This document shows positions 1 to 13,639 of a stretch of DNA of 64,000 nt, piece by piece. The position numbers were made by a program, and so were the translations under genes. Under the pieces are notes generated by a model that saw only the letters and a list, made by a program, of their open reading frames with translations, ran no database searches and was not told the DNA's origin. Source of the DNA: Pyrocephalus nanus (lineage: Eukaryota; Chordata; Aves; Passeriformes; Tyrannidae); NCBI GenBank assembly GCA_038380795.1, contig CM076269.1, forward strand, positions 2,852,001 to 2,916,000, given 5' to 3'. Each line of letters starts with the position of its first letter. Within the stretch, counting starts at the first letter, position 1.

Positions 1-418
1 TTTTATAGTGAAGTTATACAGTTCAGTGAGGAGACTAATGTACACTGTGCACAACATGGAAATACCAGGACTCCAGATTTGTAATCAAGATGAAAATGCT
101 GCAAATTAGCACCAAAGAGCAAGTCCATCCATAAATGAGTCCATTGCCCACTCATACTTGGTAACAGTTGAGCTTTTACAGCTCTGCCACAATTTTCATC
201 TCAAGGGAATGCCTAAATTAGTTGTCAGTTTTGTATGGCCACAGAGACTAAAGCCTGTGTATATCTGATGAAGAAAGTGATAAAGTGCTTCTACTGTAAT
301 TTATTGCAACCAGCTGCCAAAAAGACAGTAGAGAATAAGACAGTGCTGCCTGCAGAAAAATAGGACTCACCTCTCGTTTCTGTTAGTTTTATCCATTCCA
401 TATGTTTCCTGTTAACAG
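1..418 (+). other. CFAP57 intron (partial)
   Basis: This stretch precedes the first CFAP57 exon seen in the window. It is AT-rich, has no supported ORF, and ends in an acceptor (gttaacag, ending at 418). I see no other feature in it. Confidence 0.7.
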
Positions 419-3400
419 AATCTGAAAGTAATAAGAAACTCATAATGGAAAATGAGAGATATGAGGAGCTGCAAGTGAAATCCCAGAGGATGCAGGAGGC
501 ATATGAGAGACAACTGAACAGTTTGGAGGAGAGCAAAAGCTCGGCTGTGAAGGAGCTAACAGAGCATTATGAGGAAAAGCTTAAACAGAAAACAGTTCTG
601 CTGCAAGAGGTAGGGAACTTGATTTGCAGTTTGATGTGTTGGCCCAGTTAATCTTCAACTGTGATAAAATGTTCCCTAGGACAGGAGAGGTTGGCATCCT
701 CCATGCAAATCCTAATCTGCCTGTAACCTTGGGAAAATATGTTGACAGGTAGAATAGTAAAGAGGAAAACCCAGCTGAGTTACCAAGTTTTCTGGGCTTC
801 ATACCTTGAGTTAGTAACCTGATAAGATTAATAACTTTGGGCATTCTTAGCTAAATCCAAGAATTCCTGTTTATTTACGTGGCTTAGTTGATACATTTAA
901 TGTAATTGAAAAAAGAAAGATTCAATCATGGTGTTCTAGTGAAGAGATAACATTTTGAAAATGGTGAATTACATTGCCAAGTCCTTGAGGTTCCTACCTG
1001 CATAATTAAGGGAACAAAGATAAATAAACCCTGAATACTTCAAAAACTCTTGCACACTGAGGTCAAAGACTTGGCTTGAAAAAAAAGGCAGCCAGATAAC
1101 TGATACTTACACATCTAGAGTCAATAAAGCCTATCAACATTACTTCTTGCAATACCTGTGTTGCAATACCTATTTGAGAAGAATGTGGGAAGAGAGGCAT
1201 GCAGAGACTGAGGCAAACCTGAGTGGTTATTGGTTCTAAGGCATCAGAAACAGCAGTTTTAAAACATCCTCTCAAGTGTTACTTTCCTGTGATTTCTGCA
1301 ACCAGAACAAGTTTGCTGATCAGTATTTGGGCCAGGTTCCTAACCTGAAGCATTCAAGTCTTAGGAATAATTAAAGAAGAATTTTTAATGTGTATGTTAT
1401 CAGTTTTTAAAGTTACTTTAATCCCCTATAAAGTTACCTTAAATGATACTGCTGCCATTGAAGAGGCCACTAAATATAGATCCTCCCAGGAGAAACAGGG
1501 TTGCAAAGAACCTTTCATTGGTGTCTTACTGTTGTCTTCTCTAATACTTGCTTTCCCTCACTGCAGGCAAAGGAGAATATGAGGAGGCAGCTTCAAGTAC
1601 ATGAAGAAAGGGAGAAAAAAATTTATGAAGATGGAGACCAAGAAATCTCAGAAATCAAAACCAAATATGAGAAACAGCTCAGGGAAGAGAAGGAGTCCAA
1701 CACACAACTGAAAGGAGAAATAGGAGTCATGAATAAAAGGGTATCTTTTATTCTGTGGTGGGATCAGACCTGCACATGGAGACCTCTAACTGAGGCTTGA
1801 ATGTGATTAATGGCATGACAACAACTTAGTCCATTAATTTGGTCTGTAAATATGTGGCATTTCATATGAGAACAGTAGCCCCTTCTTAGGTCAGTTTGAA
1901 TGTTTCAGATTATTTGGGCAGAGGAAGAAGCTGTGTGCTGATTGTATTGCTGATAGGATTAGAGATAGATGATAGAGGAGGTGCATTTTTGTTAGTACAG
2001 TTTTTCTTATCTACACAGTTTGAAATTATAAATAATATTGTTCATCCTATGAGGGGAAAGAAATGAACCTGCTAATTTTTCTAATGTGTTGCTTTGTTAG
2101 TAAAATACTTCCACTGCTTCATTCCATGCAATAAACACTGTGTTTTGAATGCATCATAATTTTTTATTGGTTTTAGCAGGATTTTTAAGGAGGCATAAAA
2201 TCTTTTAGCTCTTTTATTATCTGGATATTGCATTTGCCTAAAGATGTTAGAGGGACAATTTTTCTTTTTCATTTTCTTCAGTATCTATCTGGAGACAGAG
2301 AGGTTTTTTTCATACCCTCTGATATCATGGTACTGTCTTTAGTTTCATTATCTTTTAGACAGCAGGAATTTCTCCATGGTTTGGCCCAGCACCATTCACT
2401 GGTTCTGACTTTCATGGCTTTTCAGATCTTAGTATTGGGGCAGGGAATTTCAGGGTACCCAAGAGGTGTGAACTAGGCACCCTCCCAGTCTACTTTTGAC
2501 ATCTTCAGAGATGTATAACAAATGCTGAGATTAAAAGAATTTTCCATGGATTGTGTGTAATTTGCAGCTGATGCTTGGGTATAATATCCATACCCTTCTT
2601 GCTTCTGGATGCCAATTCCTTGTTTCCTTGTAGTGCAGTGGTTAATCTGTCAGAACATTCATATAAATGATGTGATGCTCCTTCATCATATCTTAGTTTG
2701 ATATCCTGTATCCCACACTGTGTATAAGGTCTCTTACAGAATAGGATGGCTAAGCTGTGCATAGCTTTTGGAGACTGCTAAGTTCTTACTTGTTGGCCTC
2801 TCTAGTTGAACAACCTACAGAAAGAGCTCAAGGATCGAATTAGGGATATTGAGGAAATGAGACTGGAACAGCAGAAGCTGGAAAATGTCATCAGAGCACT
2901 GGAGAAGGACATCTTGGCACTGAAGACAGAGATTAAAGAGAGGAGTGACACCATCCTAGACAAGGTGAGAAACTGGACAATTGGCTGAGATCAAAATCAC
3001 CTCCCTTAATTTAATATGGATATTTATTTTAATAGTATTTTCTGTGATAACATCACATTTCTGGAAATGCAGTTTTAGTTTAAAGAATTTGCAATCTCCA
3101 GGTTGGGATTTTAGTTTTTAGTCGACAGTCTGAGCTTTCCTTGAGGGGCTCAAGTTCAGGAAGGTGACTTTCTCATTCTCTGTTCTGGGATCTGTAGATG
3201 GCTCTGCATTATTTGTCCCCACCCCTCCCACCCAGTCTGTAGATTTGCAACTGAAGTTCAGCTGCACAGATTTAGTCCACTAGATCTGTGAGTGCTGGGT
3301 TTGCCTCTCCTGTATTTGTCCTAGGGATCTTTTTGAGAGTGCTGGGTCTGACTCAGCTCTCTGCACTGATTTCTTCCAGGAGAAGCATATATATGAGCTA

Positions 3401-6400
3401 AAAATGAAAAATCAGGAACTGCAAAATTTCAAGTTTGTGCTGAGTTACAAAATAGAGGAGTTTAAGAAGCAGATAGAGTCACGGGAAAATGATATTAAGA
3501 CAATGAAGGAACAGATCCAGGAGGTGAGTAACACTCCTATTTGGTCTCTGCTACTAAGCCCTTTGAGTACAAAGGTGACCCAAGAAGTCCCATGAAAGAT
3601 TCCACCCTGTTTGCTCCTTGGCTTCATTCAAGGATAAACAGCATTGTGATTCAATATCTTTGCAGCTAATAAAAATACTTGCACACAACAGCTGCTATTT
3701 AGTTTTCTATCACGTGCTACCAATGATCAACATAGTTATTTCCTGCTTCAGTATTTAATTCTAGATTTTGCTTAAAAATAGATCTTATGTGGTTGCCCCC
3801 CACGTGCCCTGTAGGGTTTGCAAGACAGTGCTTTTACTGGTCTGGGGAAATGCTGTACAGTTAAGTGCTGTAGTACCCTTATTTCTTTCTTCCTGTGTTT
3901 TTTACAAATGTTACCCACAGCTTTTCAATTTATTTGTTTCTTTTTAGTATCAGGTTCTACTTATTGTTGCCCTCACCCTTTTCCAGTATTGACTCTTCAT
4001 TTCTATCTCATCCATTTTTATTCAGATGGAACAGTAAAGCTCCAGTTCCGCTCAAGGAAATGAAGAGGCATCACATAATTTAAATAAATGTAGCTCAAAA
4101 GGGAACTGCACGTTCGTTTTTGTGCTTTCTGTGTATTCTGACAGAGGGCAGTGTTGTTCCAAAATTGACGATTTTTGTGTTGTAATTCAAACTGAGGGGG
4201 GAGCTGCTCCCTCAAGTCTGTATTTCCAGTCTCTGGCTTTCCTGTTTTGTGTTGTTTTTTCGTGTCTCCTCTTAGCCCTGATTTCCTCCTCCTGCTTCCT
4301 TTCAGATGGAGGAGGAGCTGGAAGGATTCCACAAGGAGAGCACACAACTGAAGCTGAACATCACACAACTGCAACAGAAACTAAAGGCATCTTATCGTGA
4401 GATGGACAAAGAGAGGCAGAAGGTATGGGGTACAACAACTGTGCAGCTCCTACAGAATGACATTTGTGGGAACAGAACACTGGTGAAGCATTAATTTGAC
4501 AAACAGGTACTTCAGGGGTACTGTGTCCAAGGACCAAGAGAGTCTCTGGTCAGTGGGGATAAAGAAAACTTCCAAGCCTGCAGCCAGGTTAGAGAGTTGA
4601 TATTGGAAGAAACAATCCAGTTAATTAAGTGTCAACACATATTCTCCTGGGTTTAACAGGACAGTGAGGCAAATGCTTAACTAATTACCTGCCCAAGCTT
4701 GAAATCTGGGGACACTTGGCCCAACCAGGAGCAGCATGTAGGATACCAGGCATTAGTAGGATGATATAAAGGGTGGGGTCATTAATGGAGAGGTCAAGGA
4801 CCCCTTGTTTGACAACAAGCACATCAGACATGAGGGAGGAAAAGGGTCTGCTGATGAAGGTGGAGGAGCTTGGCAGGCAGTGCAGGAGTGAGGAAGCAGG
4901 TCAAGGGACCAAGACAGGATGAGAAGGCAATCTTGATGTGAAATCAGCAAGTTGTGCAAGTGTCTCATAAGTGCTTTGTCCCTTGCCTTGATAACTGTTG
5001 GTGTGTTGTTTCTAAATAAGAATGTAGGGTGTTTGGGACAGGATCCATAATAAACCACTCGTTTTCAGATTACATCTCTAGATGCTGCCACTTAGATTAC
5101 CTAATGCAAGTATCTTATTATAAGTGCTAAAATCTATCACTGCTATTCAACATGTAGTGCTCACATCCCCAGTGGGTTTTGTAATTTATTTTTTTTTAAT
5201 AAATAAAGTGGAAGTAAAAGATATGAAAGTTTTCACCAGTTCCCCTAGACTTTCTAGAAAATTGCACATTGATGGGAGTGTTCTGATGAGCCAAGTGAAA
5301 ATGTGACCACCTCATTCTTGCAGAAGCAAGACATGGAAACCGTCATCAAAAGGTTTAAAGCAGATCTTCACAGCTGTGTGGGCTTCATTCAGGATTCCAG
5401 AAAAATGAAAGATGGTATCCGTGAACTCTACACCAAGTATGTGCAGCAATCAGACGTGGTGAGTCAGGACCTCTGCCTTCTCCTTGCAGGTGATTTTGTC
5501 TGGTAGTGTAATTACTGAGGCAAAATGCTGTGCCCTCTCAGGTGGAGGCCGAAGAAGTAGATACAGATTTGCAGAAGCAGCTCGTGAAACAGCAAGAGTA
5601 TCACGAGAGGAGTTTGGCAGTTTTAAAAAAGAAGGTGATCAAGGATCAGGAAATGCACCAAGCTGCTTACATGCGCATCGTGCAGGTAATAAGCCTTTTC
5701 CTTGTGGTATGGAAGGGGTAACAGAGGAAGTGGCTGCACAAAAGACATTTCAGTAGCCTTACTGTTATGGTTACTTAGGACTTTGAAACAGTCCTGGTTG
5801 CCTTCCTTGCCAGAAATGTCCTAATTTTTCAAGTGCTTCCATTAAAAAATCTGAACAAAAGGAGCACGACCTCTAAAGACAGAAATTGCTGCTGGTTTGT
5901 GGATACTTTTGTTTATCTCCCACTCCCTAATGTAAAAGGAGATAGGGAACCTCCTCTGCCTGGACATTTTTTAATAAATTAATGTTCTTATTTTTTATTT
6001 CAAACAGTATTTATAATTGCCATCATAGTCAATTTGCCCCTGTCTGAGTGTCAACCTGTACTTGCTATGTGGTCGTGTTTGGGAACTAATTTTGGAGGAA
6101 GAAAAGGAAAACAAGTTACTTTCCTTGGCCACATAGTCCCGTGCCTACTGATCTGAATGCAGAAGAACTTTCTGTTTTTCACATCCAGGTTTTCTAAGGG
6201 AATTCAGAGATACGTGAGGAATATGCCTATTTGTACTAAGATCTCTTGCTCAGAATCCTTGTTCCTTACAGGGCAGGGTGAACTCGTGACTGCTGGGGTC
6301 AAAGATCCAGTTTGTTTTCATCTGGAGTGAGAGGATCTAAAGCCCCACACCACACATCCGAGGAGGACAGCTTTCCTAGTTTCTTCTTACCATGATCTCC

Positions 6401-9236
6401 TTCTGCTCAGTCAGCATTTCCTTTTCCCCTCACTAGCCCTTTCATCATTGTTAGTTTATTATGCTTCCTCAGGATCATTAGAACTCAGCCTCCTCCTTAG
6501 TCATCTGTTCTTTGCTATTTATTCATAATTTGCTTCTTCAGGGCTAGACAGCAGTGATCTTCTTCCCTTCCCTATTTTAATTTTTTTACCCCTCTGTGAG
6601 TTAGATGTTTCCTTTGGCACAAAAGGAGATGGCTTCAGAAAATAACCTGAAGAATTTCCTTGCTGGAATAGGGTGACAGATGGCGTTCATAATGATAATA
6701 CTTGATGTCTTGGATCAGTAAGCCTAACATGAAATGATGATTAAAACCAAATTAATAAAACATCTGGAAGATGAAGATATCAAAGATTTTAACCAGCCTG
6801 GTTTCTTCAAAGAAAAAGCAATTCTCTGAAGTCCAGTAGATTAATGAGGCTTTACAGCCAGGAGGAATTATCATGGTCTTCCAGTCCTTCACAGGGAGCT
6901 TTCAAGACTAGTTTAGACAAACTTCTGTCAGGACTTGCTTTGAAAAAGTAAATGACATCTTGACAATCTTCTAGCTCTGTATTTCTATTGTTCCTCAGTT
7001 GCTCTTACATTTTCAGAGTTATGCATTCCTCTTTGAGTGATTATTCATAGGTACATTCCACTAGTGACTGCTGCAACAGATGATTAGCGCTGTCAAGATA
7101 ATTTTAATTATTCTTACCAACTGACAAGTTGCTTGTTGTACAACTATTAGTTTTCCCTCCAGCCTTCTGTATTTGTAATGGCTTCTCTGTCACTGGGACA
7201 CATAAGAGCAGAGACACTGAATAATCTTGAAGCAGAGAAGGTTTCTTCAGTGTCAACCAGAAGCCTTTTAGCACCCAGCAAACCAAAGTTATTGCTGCCA
7301 ACCTGAACTCGAGTGCATCTATCTACAGATAGTTGCAGTAAGCTTTGTACCTTGTTGCTAACCACTTTCCAGTTGTGTGATGCCAATGTTTTTATAAGCA
7401 TGCTGTAAGGAACTGAATCATATGCCTTGCATAATCTTTTATGGCAACATAATTATCAACCGAAATTATAATTAAAAAACAAAACAAACAAGCAAAAAAA
7501 AAAAAAAACTGCCAAGATTTGAAGACATCGTTTTCATGGGAAAATTCCATTAATCCTTGTTCTTCTCTCCTGTTGTTTCAGTGGGTTCCCTACAGCTTGG
7601 GACTGGTATTATGTGAGGTACCCAAAGCATGCCTTTTTGTCATTTATCTTTTTTAAATATTGACACTTATGATGAAATTCCAGGGATTGGAGTGGTGCTG
7701 TCTTCCAAACTTCTAAAAAAAAACAACATGGGTGGCTGAAATAGTTGATATTCTCAGTTCAAGTATGATGGCAACTGTTTAATATTTGCCTTAGTTGTTG
7801 AGGTGACAAGGTATTTCACTGTCTTTGTAAGAGGCAAATATACAATTCTACTTCTCTCAAATTCAAAAAAGAAATATTTAGTTAATGGTGCTCCTGTTTC
7901 TGAATCATGAGCAGCAGTTTTATCATCCTTCACTAGCATTACCCCATACTGAAGTCTTGCTAAAGTCTCTGAATCTGTTGCAACAATGGGTGAAGTACAT
8001 TTACTGGTCCTTTCATAGCTCCTTCAGCAAAATGCTTCATGGTAAGGCTACTAAAAAAATTACTGAACTTTTATGGGCTAAAAACTGACTTTAAAAAGAA
8101 CAAAATACGAATACTTGGCTAACTTTTCCTCATGTTAGCAGTACATATCTCAAGTCTCCATGTACTTTATATATTCCTTAATAATTTGGAAGGGGTGTTG
8201 AAAAGTGATGCCTGCTCAGAGCTAATGAAGAGGGCTTTGAATAACTGCAAGGAGATACAGATAATTTCAGTGAACAAATGCATGCTGACAAGTGAAAAGC
8301 AAAATAATACACACTGGAGGGAGAGATGGGAATTCTTCGCATTAATTCTGAATTAATTGGATCAATCTAGGAAGAGCCCTGAGCTTCCCTGTGGAATTGG
8401 CAAGGAAGATGATACCTTGGAGTGCAGCTGCAGTCAGAAAAGCAAAGCAAATATTAGTTTATTGAGCTGATGTGCTTTGAACACTGTCGTGTTCTGTGTC
8501 AAATCTACTGTGGCCTTATCTGAAATGTTCTGTGCTGCACTGATTGCCCTGCATCTTCTGCTGGTGATACTGATTCTGTCCTGTCCACTGTCCTTCTCGG
8601 TGATATGAAGATACATATTGCCCAGCCAGATGGTACCTGTGCTTTTCCTTATACAGCATAATCTTTTTGCAGGAAAACGTGAGCCTGATTAAGGAAATCA
8701 ATGACCTGAGGCAAGAACTGAAGGTGGCCAGCACCCAGGTGCATGACCTCCGGGCAGCACTGAGATTAAACAAGAAAAAGAAGGCAATTCAAGACACAGG
8801 TGAATAGTGCTTCTTGTGTTTTCCATATTACAGAGGCCCTTTTTGTCCTTGATGAGCAATTCTGTCAGCTTGTCTGCCTGCTGGTACCTGTTATATTGTA
8901 AATGTGAATTGTATAAGCTGCTAAATACTGCAGAATCTTAATATTACTCTTACTGACTGCTTCAGCCCTGAAAGATGCCTTCCCTTGCTCATGCCAAAGA
9001 ACTGGATGAGCTGGACCTTTGTTACTGTGCTATGTCCTCTCTGATTTTATCTTCTAGCTCCCTCCACTGAACTGCTGTCCGGCCCAGCTGTCCTGAGGTT
9101 GAATCCAGAGATGGAAAGTGAGAAAATCATAGAAATTCAGCAGCTAGAAATTCAATATCTGCGAGACCAAATCCAGGAGAAGGGGCAAGTACTGAACTGT
9201 CCAAGTCCAGTCTCCTTTGGTCAGAAATCTTCCTGA
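419..9236 (+). CDS. CFAP57: CFAP57 (WDR65), C-terminal nine coding exons; 5' part lies outside the window
   Basis: Cilia- and flagella-associated protein 57 is an axonemal WD-repeat and coiled-coil protein linked to inner dynein arm assembly. Only the C-terminal coiled coil is here, about 455 residues; the WD repeats lie upstream. Coding exons: 419-609, 1567-1740, 2806-2964, 3380-3523, 4306-4422, 5324-5458, 5542-5685, 8673-8799, 9058-9236. The first begins with two bases of a split codon. Exons two to eight each start on a codon boundary and all but the last two junctions are phase 0, so the frame stays open to TGA at 9234-9236. The translation is rich in E, K, Q and L with heptad spacing (for example [20 protein letters not shown]) and has no membrane segment. 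The name rests on this coiled coil, the [10 protein letters not shown] and [12 protein letters not shown] motifs, and synteny with TMEM125 and TIE1. The intron at 5686-8672 is unusually long for this gene (3 kb). The exact C-terminus is uncertain; an alternative last exon is described in the findings. Confidence 0.92.
5686..8672 (+). other. Long CFAP57 intron, 3.0 kb
   Basis: This AT-rich intron separates two phase-0 exons whose encoded coiled coils read continuously, so I see no missing exon. It holds a run of 15 A at 7494-7508 next to an A-rich tract, and a possible old CR1 remnant near 6888-6965. I see no ORF of interest. Confidence 0.75.
6888..6965 (+). mobile_element. Possible degenerate CR1 LINE fragment
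   Basis: The phrase 'gggagctttcaagactagtt' followed by 'tagacaaacttctgtcagg' resembles the conserved part of avian CR1 3' ends (a 'ttcaagac..gactggacaa' motif). It is highly diverged, and the match is from memory, so it is only a suggestion. Confidence 0.35.
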
Positions 9237-9461
9237 GCTGAATCTGGAAAGAAGCTACAAGACATAGGAACACTGACTCGGTTCAAGGATGCCTTACATT
9301 ATTATAACCTCCTGTCAAGATTAGAAATGCAACAGCATAGATTAGACTTTCATGATCCTATACTCTACCACTAGAAGCATTTGTGCAATGCTCACTGCTC
9401 TGAACACTTCTACTTTCCTGGAATCCGCCCTTTCCATGAGACTTGGGAGCCAAGATAAAAA

Positions 9462-9467
9462 AATAAA
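9462..9467 (+). terminator. Polyadenylation signal, probable CFAP57 3' end
   Basis: AATAAA lies 226 bases after the CFAP57 stop and is followed by T/G-rich sequence. It is the first canonical signal downstream. It would end the mRNA before the possible alternative last exon at 9648. Confidence 0.6.
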
Positions 9468-12330
9468 TTTGTGTTATTGCAAGACTAATCTTTGTGCCTT
9501 CATGCTAGGGCAGGTGGTCACCTTTCTCTTGATAGCTAATGTGTCCTAGTTGAGAAGAGCTGGTCAAAGTCTGTAAGCCTTTTCTGCTAGAATTCTAATT
9601 TGGTGTCACTGTGCTGCAGAATTCAACATCAGCCTTTTGCTTTCCAGGAATGAACTGTCTGTGTCCATGCAAAGGACTGCTGCCCTTAAGACAGATGTCA
9701 CTGCTATTCCAAATAGGTATCCAGTCACAGACTAACAATCAGCTACCTGGTGAGGGCAACCTTTGACTCCTTAGCCCAACACTTTGACAACCTTAGCACA
9801 CCTGAGCTGGAGCCCTTGCTCAAGCCTCTGCTTCCTGTCTGGAGATTAGTTGCCTCATCTGCAGAAATAATTTCAGCAGGACAAAAAGACAGCCCAGTTT
9901 CAGACTCTGAAATCCAGAATAAAGTCCAAACCTTATGTCATGACTCTCCTATAACTTTGATAAATTGATATTTTTTCTTGTCTTTTTTTTCCAATATCCA
10001 CAATCCCCTTACTTCAGTTTTCCAGTGAAATTCTCCTAATAAGTCACTCTGCAAAGTACTCATATACAGGAAAAGGCAGGGAGTAATTTCTTTAATAATG
10101 AGGGGTAAAAAATGAAATTCTTCATCTTTGGTTGTTGGTGCATGACACACTGTCTCACTGAGGAGTACTTCACATACACCAGAAGTTTAAGGTGCTGACT
10201 GAGCATGGAACTGGATGGTGTTAAAACAGCCGGTGTGTTACTGTTTCACTTCCTATCCTGAACTGTAGAGAAGTGACAAGTGCTTTGCACATCCTCCTGA
10301 CAGTATTACACAGAGGATGGTGGTGCCAAGGCTGGGTAACATGTAAGCTGCATTACCATTAGGGATACTGGACTCATTTCCAGGATAACACCATGGCAAA
10401 ACAGATGGTTCCATGAGCTGCTGTGACTTTGGACTCAGCTGAGTGCTTCGTCCATGAACGTGGAAGTTTCTTCAGTCTTATTTTTTTTTTTCCATTTTGC
10501 GTCTTTAACCTGTATGAAGCACAGGTTTCACAGGGGCAAAAGGAAGAAGTTATGATGGAATTGGTCTGTTAATGGGCTAGCTTAACACCCTTTCTTCCTC
10601 CTCCCCTCCCCATATAATCATCTTGATACTTCCTGTACAGAAAGAGGATGTAATTAATGTAATTAGTAAATATTTTAGAAACTAGTTCCCTCCTAAATTT
10701 TCAGCACACACCCACTTTAATTTGCTAGACTCCCATGTGGTATAATTTTCCCCTCTCTGTCAGAATAAATTGTGTGGTAGAATCATAGAACACACTGTTT
10801 TAATAGTAGTGGTTTGGAGAAATGGAATCAATCTTTCTGAAAAAGAAGACCCTTGTCCTAACATACAGGGACATACAGGTGAAGAATTATTTATAAATGG
10901 TGACTGATGTGCTTAATAATATGTCCCTGTGTCACCCTCACTGGAAAGATTTTAAAGGCAATACAAGGCCTGTCAGATAAAACCTAAGTAAGCAGCTGCC
11001 AAACTAGGCTGAAGATGATTTTGAAGTTGATCTTAGTGGCTAAGAGGCAGCTAAAACATCACTTGTATAGGGGAACATTAAAAGTCAGGCACAGCAGAGT
11101 GTTACAAGTGAGGCTTATCAAAGATCTGCTGGAAGCAAAGCAGATGTGCAAGCCCCTTCCATACTGGGAAAACCAGACAAAGGTCAAACTCCCACACACA
11201 TGCTGTTGAAATGTTGTAGAATTAAGTTGTAACTGGATTATGGTTTTGTGTGCTAATGGTCTTCTAAATTCTCCCAGGGTGCAAAGACACTTTCTGCTTT
11301 CATCCTCCCTTGATCTGCATTGTTCGGTTTCTCCTTTTATCTCTAAACGAGCTGAAAAGCATCTCATGCTCTTATAAAGCTACAGCCCATTTTTTTAAGT
11401 GAATATCTTAAAACGTGAATAAGGTTTCCCCTTGGATGACTCCTTTTTTAACTGGACCAACTAAAAGACCAGGTTTTTCTGAGTAGGGTCAAGCTCATTG
11501 TTCAAGAGTGTTTATATAACAAAGCTCACCACATCTCCTTTGCTGTTTTAGGTTTAGGACAACAACCTCTGGACTGATGATATTTCACAGATTTCAAAAG
11601 ATCTCTCAGATTTTTCTCAGACAAATTCCTAAGATGTCACACTCCTTGGTTTCTATTTGATTAGCATATCCTAAGCTTCCCTGCTCATAGCCTGCTAAAA
11701 CTAGGAAGTCACTTAAAGACTGAGCCTCCCTTTCCATTAGCTGGGCAAGAGCTGTTGTTCAGTCCCATTTTCTTCTTCCTGCATCTCCCAGGAGATTTTC
11801 CAACTGCTCAGACTAACAGTAATGATCCCTTTGGCTGTGATGAAGCCCAGCCACACAGGAGGGGATATTCACAAAGCCTGGGAATCCCATTCCCCTACTG
11901 ATTTCTGTGTTCCTGCTACTCCCTTTTTTATTCTTCATCTCTCAAACAAATCTGTTTCCCTAATTCCTCTCAAAATGGTTACCCTTTTCTTTCCAGGGGG
12001 TTACCAGGAAGCCAGCTCTCCTGCAGCACAGTAGGCTCTGCTGGTGCTGCTGTCTCCCAGCGAGGGGGGTTCTGCAGCTGCCTTGTCATGGGAAGATGAC
12101 ACCACAATGACATCTTGCCTGACTTAAGTGCCTGCCTGGACTAACGCCATGGAAAGATCCAGGTCTGATATGACCAGATGGCCCTAGCCTATACAGTAGT
12201 GCGGGAGCTGCTTTATTCAATACCACATGATACCAAATATTTGCTGAATGCCTCAATCTTCCCCAGCACTGCCAACCTGGCTGCAGGCTCCCTCTCTCTC
12301 TCACCTCGCTGCCTGGGAGCTGCTCCCTGG
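9468..12330. other. Intergenic region CFAP57-TMEM125
   Basis: About 2.9 kb of AT-rich DNA. It holds only short ORFs without recognisable domains and no RNA gene that I can see. A pyrimidine-rich acceptor at 9647 may belong to a CFAP57 alternative exon. Confidence 0.6.
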
Positions 12331-12339
12331 CTCCGGCAC

Positions 12340-12900
12340 CCCTTTCCCCTCCAGCTGGGAGGAAATGAGCCACCTTCCAGGATCGGTGTGTGGCCAGAGG
12401 CCAGATCCTGCCCGAGGAGGGAGGGGTAGCACTTGCACCCCGGCGCGGCTCTGGAGCCCGTCCAAGAGCAGCAGCAGGTTTGCTGAGACGCCACCCTGCT
12501 GGGGAATGCACCTGCCCGGGCGAGAGGTGAGGGCTCGCAGCTTGTCCTCGCTGCTGCCGCCGCACCGGGACGGGGACAGGCAGGGGCACCGCACCTGCCT
12601 CTTGGCAGGCGGCTGCAGGAGGAAAGGAGGAGATTTTTCCCCGTGGGCTCCCCCCCCAGTAGCTGGATCCAGAGGAAGGAAAGCCAGGAAAAAGCGCTGC
12701 TGCCAGGCAGGAGAAGGAAACTGTGCTGGGTTGTCGCGTGTGGGCAGCAGGTGAGTGATCGATCCCTCCTCCCCAGGAGCTGAGCCGCGCTTTGCCAGCA
12801 GCTGCCGGCAGGTTTGGGGGTTGCCTCAGACCTACTTCTTATCCTGCCTCTTGCCTCCACTGTATTTCTTCCTTGCACCATTGTGTTTCCTCTCAGCAGG
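12340..12900 (+). promoter_or_regulatory. CpG-rich patch, candidate TMEM125 promoter and 5' noncoding exon
   Basis: CpG density rises sharply here against AT-rich flanks (for example cccggcgcggctc, ctgctgccgccgcaccggga). Three good donor-like sites follow: gtgagg at 12526, gtgagt at 12751 and gtaagg at 12901. TMEM125 coding sequence starts in an exon with an acceptor at 17675, so an upstream noncoding exon ending at one of these donors is likely. Several overlapping ORFs here on both strands are GC-driven and lack domains. No TATA box is evident. Confidence 0.5.
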
Positions 12901-13639
12901 TAAGGCTTGGGAGTTTCTTGTCCCTTTGGGACTCCCAGGCCACCCTTGGCAGAGGTGCGTGAGGGACAGGCTCTGCGGGGTCAGGGTAATGGATACCTGT
13001 TAATGCACACAGAGAGGAAGGGGAACACGAGACTTTATCATGGAGCATGCCAAAGCCACCTAGATTTGTGTAAAAACCAGCTGCACACTGACCCTGTTAC
13101 AACAAGCCCTCCACCACCCTTAACCCTCGAGACCCTAGGCTTGGAGAAAGGAAGGGACAGTCCAACATCACCCAGGGCTTCCCTGGGGCTTCCCAAAGGA
13201 TGTCTCGTGGCAGGAGCACTGGTGGGACAGATGCTCACTTCTGGGAAAGCATTATCCCTCTGGCAGGGTAGAGAGGGTGGTCTCTCCCCAGAGTCACAGA
13301 TTAACCTGCACAGCTTTGCATGGATTTTGAGAAGCCCGGGAAAGGAGGAACGCTGGGAATTGGTGATTGATGGAGCAGCCAAAAGAGCTTGTGTCTCTTG
13401 CTAGGATTTTGGGTGAGACAGACATGCCACATAAAGGCCCCATTACTCCCATTCTTTGCAGGTTCCTCTGTCCCCAGTGCTGAGTTCTCAGGAGAAGAGA
13501 GGGAACCTTCCCACACGCTCCCCAGGGGCACAGACAGGCCTTGAGCACCACGACATTCAGAGCATCTGATTTGTGCACTGTCAGTAATTCAGGCATAAAA
13601 CAAGATACATGACCTTCATTCTCTTTTAGCCTACTGGAG

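Noticed and set aside
10780..10800. 'agaatcatagaa' CR1-like end
   Set aside because: Only about a dozen bases match and the expected downstream CR1 sequence is absent.
12213..12881. Overlapping 165-220 codon ORFs on both strands near 12.2-12.9 kb
   Set aside because: All arise in a CpG-rich patch, contradict one another, and carry no domain; better read as a promoter or noncoding exon.
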